Shown: piece after piece, positions 26,953 to 36,381 of the stretch
How positions within the stretch are numbered: the first letter of the stretch is position 1
Layout of the letters: the number at the start of each line of letters is the position of its first letter
Assembly: GCF_018449435.1 (NCBI RefSeq)
Contig: NZ_JAHCMU010000013.1
Location: forward strand, 62,001-126,000
Length of the DNA: 64,000 nt
Source: Flagellimonas sp. 389
GTDB lineage: Bacteria; Bacteroidota; Bacteroidia; Flavobacteriales; Flavobacteriaceae
Direction: 5' to 3'
Program-made: the position numbers and the translations under genes
The notes under the pieces: generated by a model
What the model saw: only the letters and a program-made list of their open reading frames with translations
What the model was told of the DNA's origin: nothing
Database searches by the model: none

Positions 26953-29577
26953 TCAAGATAAACTTGCCAAACTCTTTTCCAAAGTTTCGATTTTAGCTTC
27001 AGCATCGGCTACCTTCTTTTTTTCCATGGTCACTACCTTTTCCGGTGCATTATTGACAAACCGCTCATTGCTAAGTTTCTTTTGTACGGATTGTAAAAAG
27101 CCCTTGGTGTATTTAAGCTCTTCTGTAATTTTCTTAATCTCTGCATCAATATCGATTGTTCCTCCAATGGGAATAAAATATTCGTTGCTCTTTACCCTAA
27201 AACTCAACGCCCCATCCAAACCCTTATCTACTATCTCTATTGAAGAAAGGTTGCCCAATTTTGAAATGATTGCATCCATCTTATCATTTTTGCCCTCACT
27301 ATTGAGAATAGATAGTTCTAAAGCATCCTTTTGTGGAATATTCTTCTCTTTGCGAATAGTACGAATACCAGAAATCACGTCTGCAGCAAAATCAAAATCT
27401 TTAATTAACGTAGCATCTACATCCCCAACCTTTGGCCAGTTTGAAACAATCAATGCTTGCTCTGGTGTTCTCTGGTCGATATGTTGCCATACTTCTTCCG
27501 TTAAAAATGGCATAAATGGATGAAGTAATTTCAAGTTTTCTTCAAACAAATGGATTATAGCATCATAAGTGACTTTATCAATTGGTTGCTGATACGCCGG
27601 TTTAACAATTTCCAATAACCAGGAACAGAAATCATCCCATACCAATTTGTATATCACCATCAGTGCATCCGAAATGCGGTATTTTGAAAAGTGGTCTTCA
27701 ATCTCCGCTAGGGTCTGATTAAGCTTAGCAAAATACCAGTCAATTCCAATTTTAGCAGCTTCGGGTTGTGGCAAATCGGCAACTTCCCATCCTTTTACCA
27801 ACCTAAAGGCGTTCCATATTTTATTGGAGAAGTTTTTTCCTTGTTGACAAAGTACCTCATCGAACATTAAATCGTTGCCCGCTGCGGAACTCAATAAAAG
27901 TCCAACACGAACTCCATCAGCTCCAAAATCCTTGATCAATTTTAGTGCATCTGGAGAATTTCCCAACTGCTTGGACATTTTTCGACGTTGCTTATCCCTA
28001 ACCAATCCTGTTAGGTAAACATTTTCAAAAGGTTGCTTTCCTCGATATTCGTATCCGGCAACTATCATTCGTGCTACCCAAAAGAACAAAATATCTGGGC
28101 CGGTCACCAAATCGCTTGTTGGATAATAGTAGTTTACCTCTTCATTTTCGGGTTCTAAAATACCTCCAAAAACACTAATTGGCCATAACCAGGATGAAAA
28201 CCAGGTATCCAAAACATCTGGGTCTTGGCGTAAATCGGATGCTTGGATGTCTGGATTCTTTGCCCTTGCCATTTCAAGGGCTTCGTCCTTGGTTTCGGCA
28301 ACCACAAAATCTTCCTTGTCATCACCGTAATAGTATGCAGGAATCTGTTGGCCCCACCATAACTGACGGGAAATGTTCCAATCCCTAATGTTCTCCATCC
28401 AATGACGATAGGTATTTTCGAACTTTTTAGGATATAGTTTAACATCACCAGTTTTTAGTACACTTTCAAGTGCCGGTTTTGCCAAATCTTCCATTTTAAG
28501 GAACCACTGATCTGATAACCGTGGTTCAATAACCGCCTTTGTCCGTTCCGAGGTACCTACTTTATTGAGGTGTTGTTCTGTTTTTACCAAAAAACCGTTC
28601 TCTTCAAGTTCTTTTGAGATTTCCTTACGAACTACAAAACGGTCCTTTCCTTGGTAATGAAGACCATAGGAATTAAGGGTTGCATCTTCATTAAAGATAT
28701 CTACAACCTCCAAACTATGCTTTTCTCCTAAGTTCTTATCATTTTCATCATGGGCAGGAGTTACTTTTAAGCAACCTGTACCAAATTCAATGTCAACATA
28801 GTCATCTTCGATAATCGGGATAACCCGATTACAAATAGGAACAATAGCTTTTTTTCCTTTCAAATGCCGATACCGCTCATCATTTGGATTGATACAAATA
28901 GCGGTATCTCCTAAAATTGTTTCAGGTCTGGTGGTTGCTATGGTCACTTTTTCGTCAGACCCTTCGATTTGGTACGCTAAGTAATAGAGTGTTCCTTGCC
29001 TTTCTTCATAAATAACCTCTTCATCTGACAATGTTGTTTTGGCCTCTGGGTCCCAATTCACCATTCGGAATCCCCTATAAATCTTTCCTTTTTTGTATAA
29101 ATCGACAAAAACCTTGATGACGGAAGCTGACATATCGTCATCCATAGTAAACTTGGTTCTGTCCCAATCGCAAGAACAGCCCAATTTTTTTAATTGTTGA
29201 AGAATTACGCCCCCGTATTCATCTGTCCAATTCCAAGCATGCTCTAAAAATTCCGCTCTGGACAAATCTGCCTTTGCAATACCTTCATCTTTGAGCTTGG
29301 CCACAACTTTTGCTTCGGTAGCTATTGATGCATGGTCCATTCCGGGAACCCAACAGGCATTCTTTCCTAAGAGCCTGGCCCTTCGGATAAGCACATCCTG
29401 TATCGTATTGTTGAGCATATGCCCCATATGCAGCACTCCTGTGACATTTGGTGGGGGTATTACGATGCTATAAGGTTCTCTATCGTCTGGTTTTGAGCTA
29501 AAAAAGTCATGCTTCATCCAGTAAGAATACCAGTGCTCCTCTACCCTATTGGGGTCATATTTTGATGGAATTTCCAT
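26953..29577 (-). CDS. valS: Valine--tRNA ligase
   Basis: Charges tRNA-Val. The 874-aa class I synthetase has the HIGH-type motif HMGH (residues 50-53) after PPPNVTG, the editing domain with [12 protein letters not shown], the KMSKS-type [13 protein letters not shown] near residue 535, and a C-terminal coiled coil (about 810-874) ending KSLASLS, as expected for ValRS. Other visible pieces are [20 protein letters not shown] [17 protein letters not shown]. Confidence 0.98.
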   Translation of the reverse strand: MEIPSKYDPNRVEEHWYSYWMKHDFFSSKPDDREPYSIVIPPPNVTGVLHMGHMLNNTIQDVLIRRARLLGKNACWVPGMDHASIATEAKVVAKLKDEGIAKADLSRAEFLEHAWNWTDEYGGVILQQLKKLGCSCDWDRTKFTMDDDMSASVIKVFVDLYKKGKIYRGFRMVNWDPEAKTTLSDEEVIYEERQGTLYYLAYQIEGSDEKVTIATTRPETILGDTAICINPNDERYRHLKGKKAIVPICNRVIPIIEDDYVDIEFGTGCLKVTPAHDENDKNLGEKHSLEVVDIFNEDATLNSYGLHYQGKDRFVVRKEISKELEENGFLVKTEQHLNKVGTSERTKAVIEPRLSDQWFLKMEDLAKPALESVLKTGDVKLYPKKFENTYRHWMENIRDWNISRQLWWGQQIPAYYYGDDKEDFVVAETKDEALEMARAKNPDIQASDLRQDPDVLDTWFSSWLWPISVFGGILEPENEEVNYYYPTSDLVTGPDILFFWVARMIVAGYEYRGKQPFENVYLTGLVRDKQRRKMSKQLGNSPDALKLIKDFGADGVRVGLLLSSAAGNDLMFDEVLCQQGKNFSNKIWNAFRLVKGWEVADLPQPEAAKIGIDWYFAKLNQTLAEIEDHFSKYRISDALMVIYKLVWDDFCSWLLEIVKPAYQQPIDKVTYDAIIHLFEENLKLLHPFMPFLTEEVWQHIDQRTPEQALIVSNWPKVGDVDATLIKDFDFAADVISGIRTIRKEKNIPQKDALELSILNSEGKNDKMDAIISKLGNLSSIEIVDKGLDGALSFRVKSNEYFIPIGGTIDIDAEIKKITEELKYTKGFLQSVQKKLSNERFVNNAPEKVVTMEKKKVADAEAKIETLEKSLASLS

Positions 29578-29774
29578 TTTTCGGTATAGTTTTTGTCAAT
29601 TAGCATCTCGGATTGGCGCTCTGGCAGATGCATAGTATGTAAAATTAATGCTATACTTTCTTCGAAAACCAATGCTGAAATACGAAACAAAAATAAGTAA
29701 CGTTATTACATAACAAAAGAATTTTGGATGCAGGTGTGAAAACATTTACTTTTGAAGTTCACCCAAAACTAGAA

Positions 29775-30161
29775 ATGATGAAAAAAACTGTACTCATGTT
29801 GTTTGTTGGATTTCTTTCCTTAGGGGTCTATGCACAAGAAACAGCTAAAATCGAATTTAAAAGTGAAACCGTTGATTACGGTGAGATTGAAAAAGGCAGT
29901 GATGGTGTTCGAGTTTTCGAATTTACCAACACAGGAAGCGCTCCATTGGTTATCAGTGATGTGAAGTCCAGCTGTGGATGCACGATTCCAAAAAAACCAG
30001 AAGGACCTATTTTACCAGGTAAAACAGGTGAGATTCAAGTGAAGTATGATACTAAAAGAGTTGGCCCAATTAGAAAAGCCATTACGGTAACATCTAACGC
30101 TGACACTCCTACGAAGGTTCTAAAAATTAAAGGAACCGTTAAAGGTGAAGGAGCTAAATAA
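29775..30161 (+). CDS. Secreted DUF1573-domain protein
   Basis: A 128-aa exported protein: signal peptide MMKKTVLMLFVGFLSLGVYA with cleavage before QET, then one DUF1573 Ig-like domain with the hallmark SSCGCTIP and the KTGEIQVKYDT strand. The function of DUF1573 is unknown, but it is abundant in Bacteroidota envelopes. I chose ATG 29775 (or 29778 next to it); a TTG-type start upstream would put 17 charged residues before the signal peptide. A strong hairpin terminator follows. Confidence 0.9.
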   Translation: MMKKTVLMLFVGFLSLGVYAQETAKIEFKSETVDYGEIEKGSDGVRVFEFTNTGSAPLVISDVKSSCGCTIPKKPEGPILPGKTGEIQVKYDTKRVGPIRKAITVTSNADTPTKVLKIKGTVKGEGAK

Positions 30162-30181
30162 AACATAGTAATTAAAAGTGG

Positions 30182-30216
30182 AAAGCCTTTTCTAACATGT
30201 TAGAAAAGGCTTTTTT
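30182..30216. terminator. Bidirectional rho-independent terminator
   Basis: AAAGCCTTTTCTAA and TTAGAAAAGGCTTT form a 14-bp perfect stem around CATG, with T-runs on both sides. It lies between the convergent DUF1573 gene and the PDZ/protease gene and can serve both. Confidence 0.9.
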
Positions 30217-30218
30217 AG

Positions 30219-31556
30219 TTAAAACACTTTTTTAAGCACAAAAGAGAACAATAAATCTTTGTTGTAGCGCTCTATTAAAACCTTAATGCGTTTTCCTTCT
30301 TTATCATTGAGCATTTTTAGCACTTCCTGCAACTTATACTTATAGATACGTTTCCCATTAACCGCCAAAATTACATCACCCTCTCGCAACCCAGCTTCTT
30401 CGGCAGGACTGCCCGCCCTTATACTGGAAACAATGATTTCGGGCACCAAACTCAATCTTGTCTTGTTCTCGAGTAAAATTTGTACGTTACCAAAGGATGC
30501 GTCATCATTTCTAACTACACCGTTTGCATCTGCAAGACTCTCAGCAATATATCGAAGTCCGTTGTGCTGCAATTCGATACCAGCCAAATTATATTGAAAG
30601 GGAGTTTTAAAATATCCGTTCTTTTTGAAGGTGACTTGATTTCTGGAATAATCAAAAATAATATTGAAGCGTTTTAAGATTTCGCCGCCAACACTACCAT
30701 TGCGATCACCAAAATTCTTGATAAATCCAAAAGACTCCCGATAAGGAAAAGCCGCTTTGGCATCTTTAAGTTCAAAATTCCCAATTTTTATCCCATTGAC
30801 TTTGGTCCGTTTTCCAAAAATGTCGCCACTCAGTCCTCTTCCTAAATAATCTTCGTAGTGTTTTTCGGGAATATCCAATCCTTTTTCCGGTGCATGAAAA
30901 AGCCAGAGTGCATCGCTGCTTCCTGTATCTACCAATAATTTAACAGGTACATCCTCTGCATTATTCATCAAAACTTTTCCCTCAACATAGGCTTTCCTTT
31001 TTTCTATGGACATTGGAAGTGTTTGTGATTTCGATTTTGCCTTATCACTGGGATTGTAACGACTAGGGTCGTACAGTTTAATATTATTAGCTTGGTAATT
31101 AACCTCAACCACAAAATCCCTGAACAGGTCGTAGCCCAAAATACCATGCACCGGTATACCTAAAGATGTGGAAAAGTTGATTCCTTTATCCAGAACTACG
31201 TATAAGTCTTGGTTGTAATTTTTAGCTTTTCCTAATTTAAATGTGTTTCCTTTGGAGCTAAGCGCTTTCATGGGCTCTCCATCCCCTAAACCTCTTATGG
31301 TCACTTCCGAAACATTGTTTATAGGTACAGAATCCTTGTCCGTTAGATTAAAAAGTATGGGTTTGCTAACGCCTGAGTCCAGCACAAACGTAAGTGCTAC
31401 ACCATTTACCTCTAGAGGAACAATAATAAGATTATTAATCAATTGAAACTTTACTTTCTGGAATTTTTGACTCTTGGGCAATTTGAAGCCTTGGGCCGAA
31501 ACCAGAAATGGAAACAGCATCAAAAAAAGGATAAAAAGGTGTAGGTTTTTTTTCAA
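30219..31556 (-). CDS. Secreted retropepsin-like aspartyl protease with PDZ domain
   Basis: A 445-aa exported protein: signal peptide MKKNLHLFILFLMLFPFLVS then AQG. There are two aspartyl-protease half-domains with active-site motifs VLDSG (Asp60) and LLVDTGSSD (Asp210), and a C-terminal PDZ domain (about 365-440) with AGSPAEEAGLREGDVILAVNG. The first half-site carries DSG instead of DTG. It probably acts in periplasmic protein turnover or processing. The start is TTG at 31556, which gives a clean signal peptide; no ATG fits. The promoter region is shared with the divergent aminotransferase gene. Confidence 0.87.
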   Translation of the reverse strand: MKKNLHLFILFLMLFPFLVSAQGFKLPKSQKFQKVKFQLINNLIIVPLEVNGVALTFVLDSGVSKPILFNLTDKDSVPINNVSEVTIRGLGDGEPMKALSSKGNTFKLGKAKNYNQDLYVVLDKGINFSTSLGIPVHGILGYDLFRDFVVEVNYQANNIKLYDPSRYNPSDKAKSKSQTLPMSIEKRKAYVEGKVLMNNAEDVPVKLLVDTGSSDALWLFHAPEKGLDIPEKHYEDYLGRGLSGDIFGKRTKVNGIKIGNFELKDAKAAFPYRESFGFIKNFGDRNGSVGGEILKRFNIIFDYSRNQVTFKKNGYFKTPFQYNLAGIELQHNGLRYIAESLADANGVVRNDDASFGNVQILLENKTRLSLVPEIIVSSIRAGSPAEEAGLREGDVILAVNGKRIYKYKLQEVLKMLNDKEGKRIKVLIERYNKDLLFSFVLKKVF

Positions 31557-31706
31557 TTTGCTTACTTCTAAACGTTTATACCTATTCAATATACAAAATA
31601 ATAACAAACCTATACTTTAATTTAACATTCCCAGCACTACAGAAATAATGACATAATCTGTTGTTTTCAAGTATTGGTTTTATCATTTTTGCGTAAATTT
31701 TAAAGC

Positions 31707-32897
31707 ATGCCAGGTATATCTACAAAAGGGAAGCAAATGCCTGCTTCACCAATACGAAAATTGGTTCCTTATGCCGAAGAGGCCAAAAAAAGAGGAACCC
31801 ATGTAATTCATTTAAATATTGGACAGCCAGATATAAAGACACCTAAAGTAGCTTTGGATGCGGTAAGAAACCATACCATTGAGGTACTTGCATATAGTAT
31901 GACCGAAGGCTCGGAAATGTACAGAGGCAAGATAGCCCACTATTACAGTAAAAACGATATTCATGTTTCTTCTTCGGATATTATCGTTACGACAGGTGGG
32001 TCGGAAGCACTTTCCTTTGTCATGGGTACTATTATGGATACCGATGATGAGATTATCATTCCAGAACCTTTTTATGCCAATTACAACGGTTTTGCAACTG
32101 CTTCGGGTGTAAATGTTGTTCCAATTGCATCTACCATTGAAAACAATTTTGCCCTGCCCCCAATTGCTGATTTTGAAAAACGGATTACATCAAAAACCAA
32201 GGCTATTTTAATTTGTAACCCAGGGAACCCAACCGGTTACCTCTACAGCAAAGCTGAAATAAAACAATTAGCGGAGTTGGCTAAAAAGCACAACCTCTTT
32301 TTGGTGGCAGATGAAGTATACCGTGAGTTTGCCTACGACGGTCGTGAACATTATTCTATTTTACAAGAACCTGGATTAGAAGAACATGCCATTATTGTTG
32401 ATTCCGTATCCAAAAGATATAGCATGTGCGGCGCGCGTATTGGTTGTTTGGTATCTAAAAATAAAGATGTAATAGAAACTGCTTTAAAATTCGCACAAGC
32501 TAGATTGTCCCCTCCAACATTTGCCCAAATGGCCAGTGAAGCCGCTCTTGAAACACCTCAAGAATACTTTGATGCTGTCGTTATGGAATATGTGGACAGA
32601 AGAAATGTTTTAGTTGCTGAATTACAGAAACTGGAAGGCGTTAAAGTCGCAGTTCCGCAGGGAGCATTTTATTGTGTAGTTGAACTGCCCGTTGCAAATG
32701 CCGATGATTTTGCACAATGGCTCCTTGAAAAATTTGAATTGGATGGAAAGACTGTCATGGTAGCTCCAGCAGCAGGTTTTTATGCCACGAAAGGATTGGG
32801 GGAAAATCAAATCAGAATCGCTTATGTTCTTGAAAAAGAACAACTCGTTACAGCTGTACAATTATTGGGAACCGCTCTGAAAACCTACAACGCTTAG
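31707..32897 (+). CDS. Pyridoxal-phosphate-dependent aminotransferase (class I/II)
   Basis: A 396-aa fold-type I aminotransferase close to aspartate aminotransferase subgroup Ib. It shows TGGSEAL (residues 96-102), NPGNPTG (171-177), the PLP-binding DEVY (202-205) and the Schiff-base Lys236 in DSVSKRYSMCGARIG, with a downstream Arg. It likely transfers amino groups between aspartate or another amino acid and 2-oxoglutarate. Its stop TAG shares one base with the GTG start of murB. Confidence 0.9.
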   Translation: MPGISTKGKQMPASPIRKLVPYAEEAKKRGTHVIHLNIGQPDIKTPKVALDAVRNHTIEVLAYSMTEGSEMYRGKIAHYYSKNDIHVSSSDIIVTTGGSEALSFVMGTIMDTDDEIIIPEPFYANYNGFATASGVNVVPIASTIENNFALPPIADFEKRITSKTKAILICNPGNPTGYLYSKAEIKQLAELAKKHNLFLVADEVYREFAYDGREHYSILQEPGLEEHAIIVDSVSKRYSMCGARIGCLVSKNKDVIETALKFAQARLSPPTFAQMASEAALETPQEYFDAVVMEYVDRRNVLVAELQKLEGVKVAVPQGAFYCVVELPVANADDFAQWLLEKFELDGKTVMVAPAAGFYATKGLGENQIRIAYVLEKEQLVTAVQLLGTALKTYNA

Positions 32898-33913
32898 TGA
32901 ACATACAGGAGAACATATCATTAAAAGAATACAACACATTTGACATTGATGCCAAAGCACGGTTTTTCATAGAAATCAATGGACTTGCCCAACTCCAAAA
33001 AGTCCTTGAGCTTGAAGCATACCCAGAAAAATTTATCATCAGTGGTGGTAGCAATATGTTACTTACCAAAGATATTGAAGCACTTGTACTTCATATTAAT
33101 TTAAAAGGCATAACCATTACGGAGGAAAATGATGATGAGGTTGTTGTAAAGGTGATGGCAGGTGAAAACTGGCATGAGCTTGTACTATGGAGCTTAGAAA
33201 ATGGGTATGGGGGATTGGAAAACCTATCGCTTATCCCGGGTAATACGGGTACTGCCCCAATACAGAACATTGGTGCTTATGGGGTCGAACTCAAAGATAT
33301 GTTTGTACAATGTACAGCTATGGAAATAGCTAGCGGAGAATTGATTGCGTTCGACAAAGATGCCTGTAAGTTTGGTTATAGGGATTCCATTTTCAAAAAT
33401 GAGGCAAAAGGAAAATATATTATTACTTCGGTAACTTTAAAATTGACAAAACGTAACCATAGTTTGAACACTGGTTACGGGGCAATAGAAGAAGAATTGG
33501 AAAATCAAGGAATTATTTATCCCACCATTCACGATGTATCCGATGCGGTGATTTCAATTCGCCAAAGCAAACTTCCTGACCCTAAGGAGATTGGAAATAG
33601 CGGTAGTTTCTTTAAGAACCCAATTGTTTCAAAAAAGACTTTTGAAAAGTTTCAAAAAAACCACCCAGGAGCACCATCTTACAAAGTTTCTGATGAATCC
33701 TATAAAATACCTGCAGGTTGGCTTATTGAACAATGTGGGTTTAAAGGAAAGCGAATTGGGGAAACCGGAGTTCACGAAAAGCAGGCTTTGGTATTGGTCA
33801 ACTACGGAAATGCCACTGGAAAAGAAGTTCTTACCTTAGCGGAGCAAATACAAAAAGAAGTAAAGGATAAGTTCAATATTAGTATTCAACCAGAAGTAAA
33901 TATTATAAAATAA
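32897..33913 (+). CDS. murB: UDP-N-acetylenolpyruvoylglucosamine reductase
   Basis: An FAD/NADPH enzyme that reduces UDP-GlcNAc-enolpyruvate to UDP-MurNAc in the cytoplasm. The 338-aa E. coli-type (class I) MurB has NTFDIDAKARFF at the N-terminus, SGGSNML for FAD, GLENLSLIPGNTGTAPIQNIGAYG, the catalytic Tyr in GYRDSIF, and GNSGSFFKNP with the catalytic Ser. It starts at GTG 32897, overlapping the aminotransferase stop by one base (TAGTG), so it is translationally coupled. Confidence 0.96.
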   Translation: MNIQENISLKEYNTFDIDAKARFFIEINGLAQLQKVLELEAYPEKFIISGGSNMLLTKDIEALVLHINLKGITITEENDDEVVVKVMAGENWHELVLWSLENGYGGLENLSLIPGNTGTAPIQNIGAYGVELKDMFVQCTAMEIASGELIAFDKDACKFGYRDSIFKNEAKGKYIITSVTLKLTKRNHSLNTGYGAIEEELENQGIIYPTIHDVSDAVISIRQSKLPDPKEIGNSGSFFKNPIVSKKTFEKFQKNHPGAPSYKVSDESYKIPAGWLIEQCGFKGKRIGETGVHEKQALVLVNYGNATGKEVLTLAEQIQKEVKDKFNISIQPEVNIIK

Positions 33914-33943
33914 CCCCTGCACCATAATGATAACAGGGGTTAT
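33910..33943 (+). terminator. Hairpin after murB
   Basis: TAACCCCTG (33911-33919) pairs with CAGGGGTTA (33934-33942) around a 14-nt loop, overlapping the murB stop codon. The stem is GC-rich, but only a weak T/A tail follows. Confidence 0.55.
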
Positions 33944-33973
33944 ACCAAACCAAACTAACCAAAAAATTTATAT

Positions 33974-34044
33974 TCTTAAATGTGTATTATCTCTTAAATG
34001 TTATATTTAACGCTAACACATAATCCTTTTTCTAACTTAGCGTT
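33974..34044 (+). repeat. Direct and inverted repeats upstream of the sigma-factor gene
   Basis: TCTTAAATGT occurs twice (33974-33983 and 33992-34001, 18-bp period). Just after, AACGCTAA (34009-34016) and TTAGCGTT (34037-34044) form a perfect 8-bp inverted repeat with a 20-nt gap. They lie 74-144 nt before the sigma gene start and could be regulator or sigma recognition sites. Confidence 0.4.
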
Positions 34045-34117
34045 CTGTAGTATATACGGCGTAAAAGTTATTTTAGATTTTACCCCCCATAAAATCTTAT
34101 TTTAAATAGCCCCATGA

Positions 34118-34684
34118 ATGAGTACTTTAATTGAAAAACATATAGTTTCATTACTTGCTGAAAAAGATGATAAAGCAATTTCGTTGCTCTATGATCACTA
34201 TGGTGACACACTTTACGGTGTCGCATATAAAGTCTTAAGGGATGATGATCTGGCGCAAGACGTTCTACAAGAAAGCTTCATTAAAATTTGGAAGAAAGCG
34301 GACACTTATGATGCATCCAAAGCAAAACTTTTTACTTGGTTGTTTCGGATTATCAGAAATACCGCGATTGACAAATTAAGAAGCGTAAACAATAAATCAG
34401 ATAAAGAAGTCCAAATAGATGTTTCGGACGTATATAATTTAGGAGTTAACGGAATACGACCCGAATTTATGGATGTCCAGGAAAACCTGGGAAAAATAGA
34501 ACCTAAATACCAAGTTGTTTTAGAAGCTTTATTTTTTCAGGGGATGACTCAGCAAGAAGCTAGTGATGAATTGGACATTCCCTTAGGAACCATCAAATCA
34601 AGATTAAAGATTGGTTTGCGGGAACTAGGCAAAATTTACGGCACATCAATGACCTTGCTCCTTCTTATAAACTTACTGTTATGA
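34118..34684 (+). CDS. ECF-type RNA polymerase sigma factor
   Basis: A 188-aa sigma-70 family protein. Region 2 includes LYDHYGDTLYGVAYKVL, DDLAQDVLQESFIKIWKK and the WLFRIIRNTAIDKLR block. Region 4 is the HTH MTQQEASDELDIPLGTIKSRLKIG split across residues about 145-170. It resembles SigK-like group factors. The next gene overlaps by 4 nt (ATGA) and encodes its likely membrane anti-sigma factor. I chose the ATG at 34118; an out-of-frame ATG lies 4 nt earlier. Confidence 0.92.
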   Translation: MSTLIEKHIVSLLAEKDDKAISLLYDHYGDTLYGVAYKVLRDDDLAQDVLQESFIKIWKKADTYDASKAKLFTWLFRIIRNTAIDKLRSVNNKSDKEVQIDVSDVYNLGVNGIRPEFMDVQENLGKIEPKYQVVLEALFFQGMTQQEASDELDIPLGTIKSRLKIGLRELGKIYGTSMTLLLLINLLL

Positions 34685-35439
34685 AAGAAAAAGTACGATT
34701 ATTCTTGGATTCGGACATATTGGAAAAATACCTTTTGGGAGACGCTTCTAAGGAAGAATCTCTAAAGGCCGAAAGATATATTACCATGTACCCACAAGTA
34801 AGGGATACGTACATGGAGCTTCAGGAAAACTTGGAGGCATTTGCCAAGTTGTACGCAAGAAAAACCCCTGAAGGTCTTAAGCAAATCATTCTACACAGTG
34901 CCAAAAAAGAAAGAGTTGCAACCAGAAAACTGTTTCGTTATGCAATTGCAGCTAGTGTAGCTATACTTATTTTTGCAGGTTCCGCAGTTTTCTTCTGGAA
35001 CCAGAACCAGAACCTTCAGCAGGAAAATACATTGGTTTCCAACAAGATGAAAAATCTTGAGGAGAATATGAGAAACCAATTGGAAGATGTAAGAAATCAG
35101 TTTATCGTACTTAACAATCCAGATACAAAGAGATATACGGTAAAGGGTAAAAAAGAAGCAAAAGAACTTAAGGCAGTTGCTTACATCAACCCTGTAAAAA
35201 AGCTTTCTTACATAAATGTGAGCAATCTTCCCGAGCTTCCAGAAAACAAGTGTTTTCAAATGTGGGCAGAGGTTAATGGTGAGTTGGTCAATCTTGGAGT
35301 AATCAAACAATTGGAAGATAAAGACAATCTTCTGGCCTTGCCTTATGCCGAAAAAGCAATAGGTTATATCACTATTGAACCAGAAGGCGGAAATACTTCT
35401 CCCACCGTACAGAATATTGTGGCCAATATTACCTATTAA
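34681..35439 (+). CDS. RskA-like anti-sigma factor
   Basis: A 252-aa membrane protein: a cytoplasmic N-terminal helical domain (1-80) expected to bind the sigma factor, one TM helix (about 87-106), a coiled coil (110-140), and a periplasmic RskA-type beta domain with LPELPENKCFQMWAEVNGELVNLG in pieces and GYITIEPEGG. It probably sequesters the upstream sigma factor until an envelope signal triggers proteolysis. It overlaps that gene by 4 nt. The N-terminal zinc-finger HxxxCxxC of ZAS-type anti-sigmas is absent. Confidence 0.88.
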   Translation: MKEKVRLFLDSDILEKYLLGDASKEESLKAERYITMYPQVRDTYMELQENLEAFAKLYARKTPEGLKQIILHSAKKERVATRKLFRYAIAASVAILIFAGSAVFFWNQNQNLQQENTLVSNKMKNLEENMRNQLEDVRNQFIVLNNPDTKRYTVKGKKEAKELKAVAYINPVKKLSYINVSNLPELPENKCFQMWAEVNGELVNLGVIKQLEDKDNLLALPYAEKAIGYITIEPEGGNTSPTVQNIVANITY

Positions 35440-35491
35440 CAAACACCGCTAAAGTATCCTTAAACACTTCCGTTCTTAGGCAAGTAATTTG

Positions 35492-35499
35492 TAACTTTG
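35492..35499 (+). promoter_or_regulatory. Candidate -7 box for the 61-aa Cys protein gene
   Basis: TAACTTTG matches the Bacteroidota -7 consensus TAnnTTTG, 16 nt upstream of the ATG at 35515. No convincing -33 TTG is visible. Confidence 0.45.
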
Positions 35500-35514
35500 T
35501 CCAAAATTTAGGAT

Positions 35515-35700
35515 ATGAAGTTAGTATTGTTGACCATTGGTATCCTAGCAATCGCATTTGCTGGAATCGCTATAAAAATATGGTCCAAAAGAGATGGTAA
35601 GTTTGCCGGTACCTGTGCTAGTCAAAACCCTTATTTAAATCAAGATGGAGAAGCCTGTGGGTTTTGTGGAAAGCTCCCTGCCGATCAAGATTGCAAATAG
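35515..35700 (+). CDS. Small membrane-anchored cysteine protein
   Basis: A 61-aa protein with an N-terminal TM or signal-anchor (about residues 2-22), then a hydrophilic tail with four Cys: GTCASQNP, then CGFCGKLP, then QDCK. The spaced Cys pairs suggest metal or disulfide chemistry on the outer side of the membrane. Similar short proteins annotated as membrane or secreted occur across Flavobacteriaceae; the function is unknown. It has its own promoter-like -7 box and lies between two sigma-factor genes. Confidence 0.8.
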   Translation: MKLVLLTIGILAIAFAGIAIKIWSKRDGKFAGTCASQNPYLNQDGEACGFCGKLPADQDCK

Positions 35701-35757
35701 ACCATTCTCAAATTACGCTAACCTATTTCTGAAATCCACTACCTAGAAAAAAAGTTT

Positions 35758-36318
35758 TTGGATAAAACGGAGGAAGTCATCAAGGAAAATATCAAAAAGG
35801 CAAAAGGTGGAAGTCAAATCGCCTTTAGTAATCTCTTGGACACTTTTTGGAACGATGTTTATAGTTTTCAACTTGTCCGTACCAAAAATGAAAATGACGC
35901 CGAGGATATCACCATCAGAACTTTTTCCAAGGCCTTTGATAAAATAGACACGTACGATGATGCTTATGAGTTCAAAACATGGCTCATTACCATATCCAAA
36001 AATCTTCATGTAGACCTTATCCGAAAAAGAAAGCGGAGTCTTTTGGATGGCATGTCAAGCCATGGGGACGATGCAAAGAAAATACTGGATGAAACTCCTT
36101 CGGTTGAAGATCAGTTGATCATTGAACAAAATCTGGCCAACCTTTTACAAGACATTAAAAAACTAAAGCCCCATTACCAGAAAGTCATCAATTTGCGGTA
36201 TTTCAACGAATTAAGCTATGCAGAAATCGCCAAAGAACTCAACGAGCCTTTGAACAACATCAAGGTAAAGTTGTTACGAGCAAAAAAACTGCTTTCAGAG
36301 ATTATCAAAAAAAAGTGA
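35758..36318 (+). CDS. ECF-type RNA polymerase sigma factor (second)
   Basis: A 186-aa sigma-70 family factor. Region 2: FSNLLDTFWNDVYSFQL, DAEDITIRTFSKAFDKID, FKTWLITISKNLHVDLIRKRKR. Region 4: LRYFNELSYAEIAKELNEPL then NNIKVKLLRAKKLL. The start is TTG at 35758; no ATG is available in frame. No anti-sigma gene follows: lipA is 63 nt downstream. It may be constitutive or controlled in trans. Confidence 0.9.
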   Translation: MDKTEEVIKENIKKAKGGSQIAFSNLLDTFWNDVYSFQLVRTKNENDAEDITIRTFSKAFDKIDTYDDAYEFKTWLITISKNLHVDLIRKRKRSLLDGMSSHGDDAKKILDETPSVEDQLIIEQNLANLLQDIKKLKPHYQKVINLRYFNELSYAEIAKELNEPLNNIKVKLLRAKKLLSEIIKKK

Positions 36319-36355
36319 GTTAGTCCCCAAAATCTTATTTTCCTTAGGCGTTTTG

Positions 36356-36363
36356 TATCTTTG
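36356..36363 (+). promoter_or_regulatory. Candidate -7 box for lipA
   Basis: TATCTTTG matches the Bacteroidota -7 consensus TAnnTTTG, 18 nt upstream of the lipA ATG. Confidence 0.45.
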
Positions 36364-36381
36364 TAAACCAAAAAAAAATCT

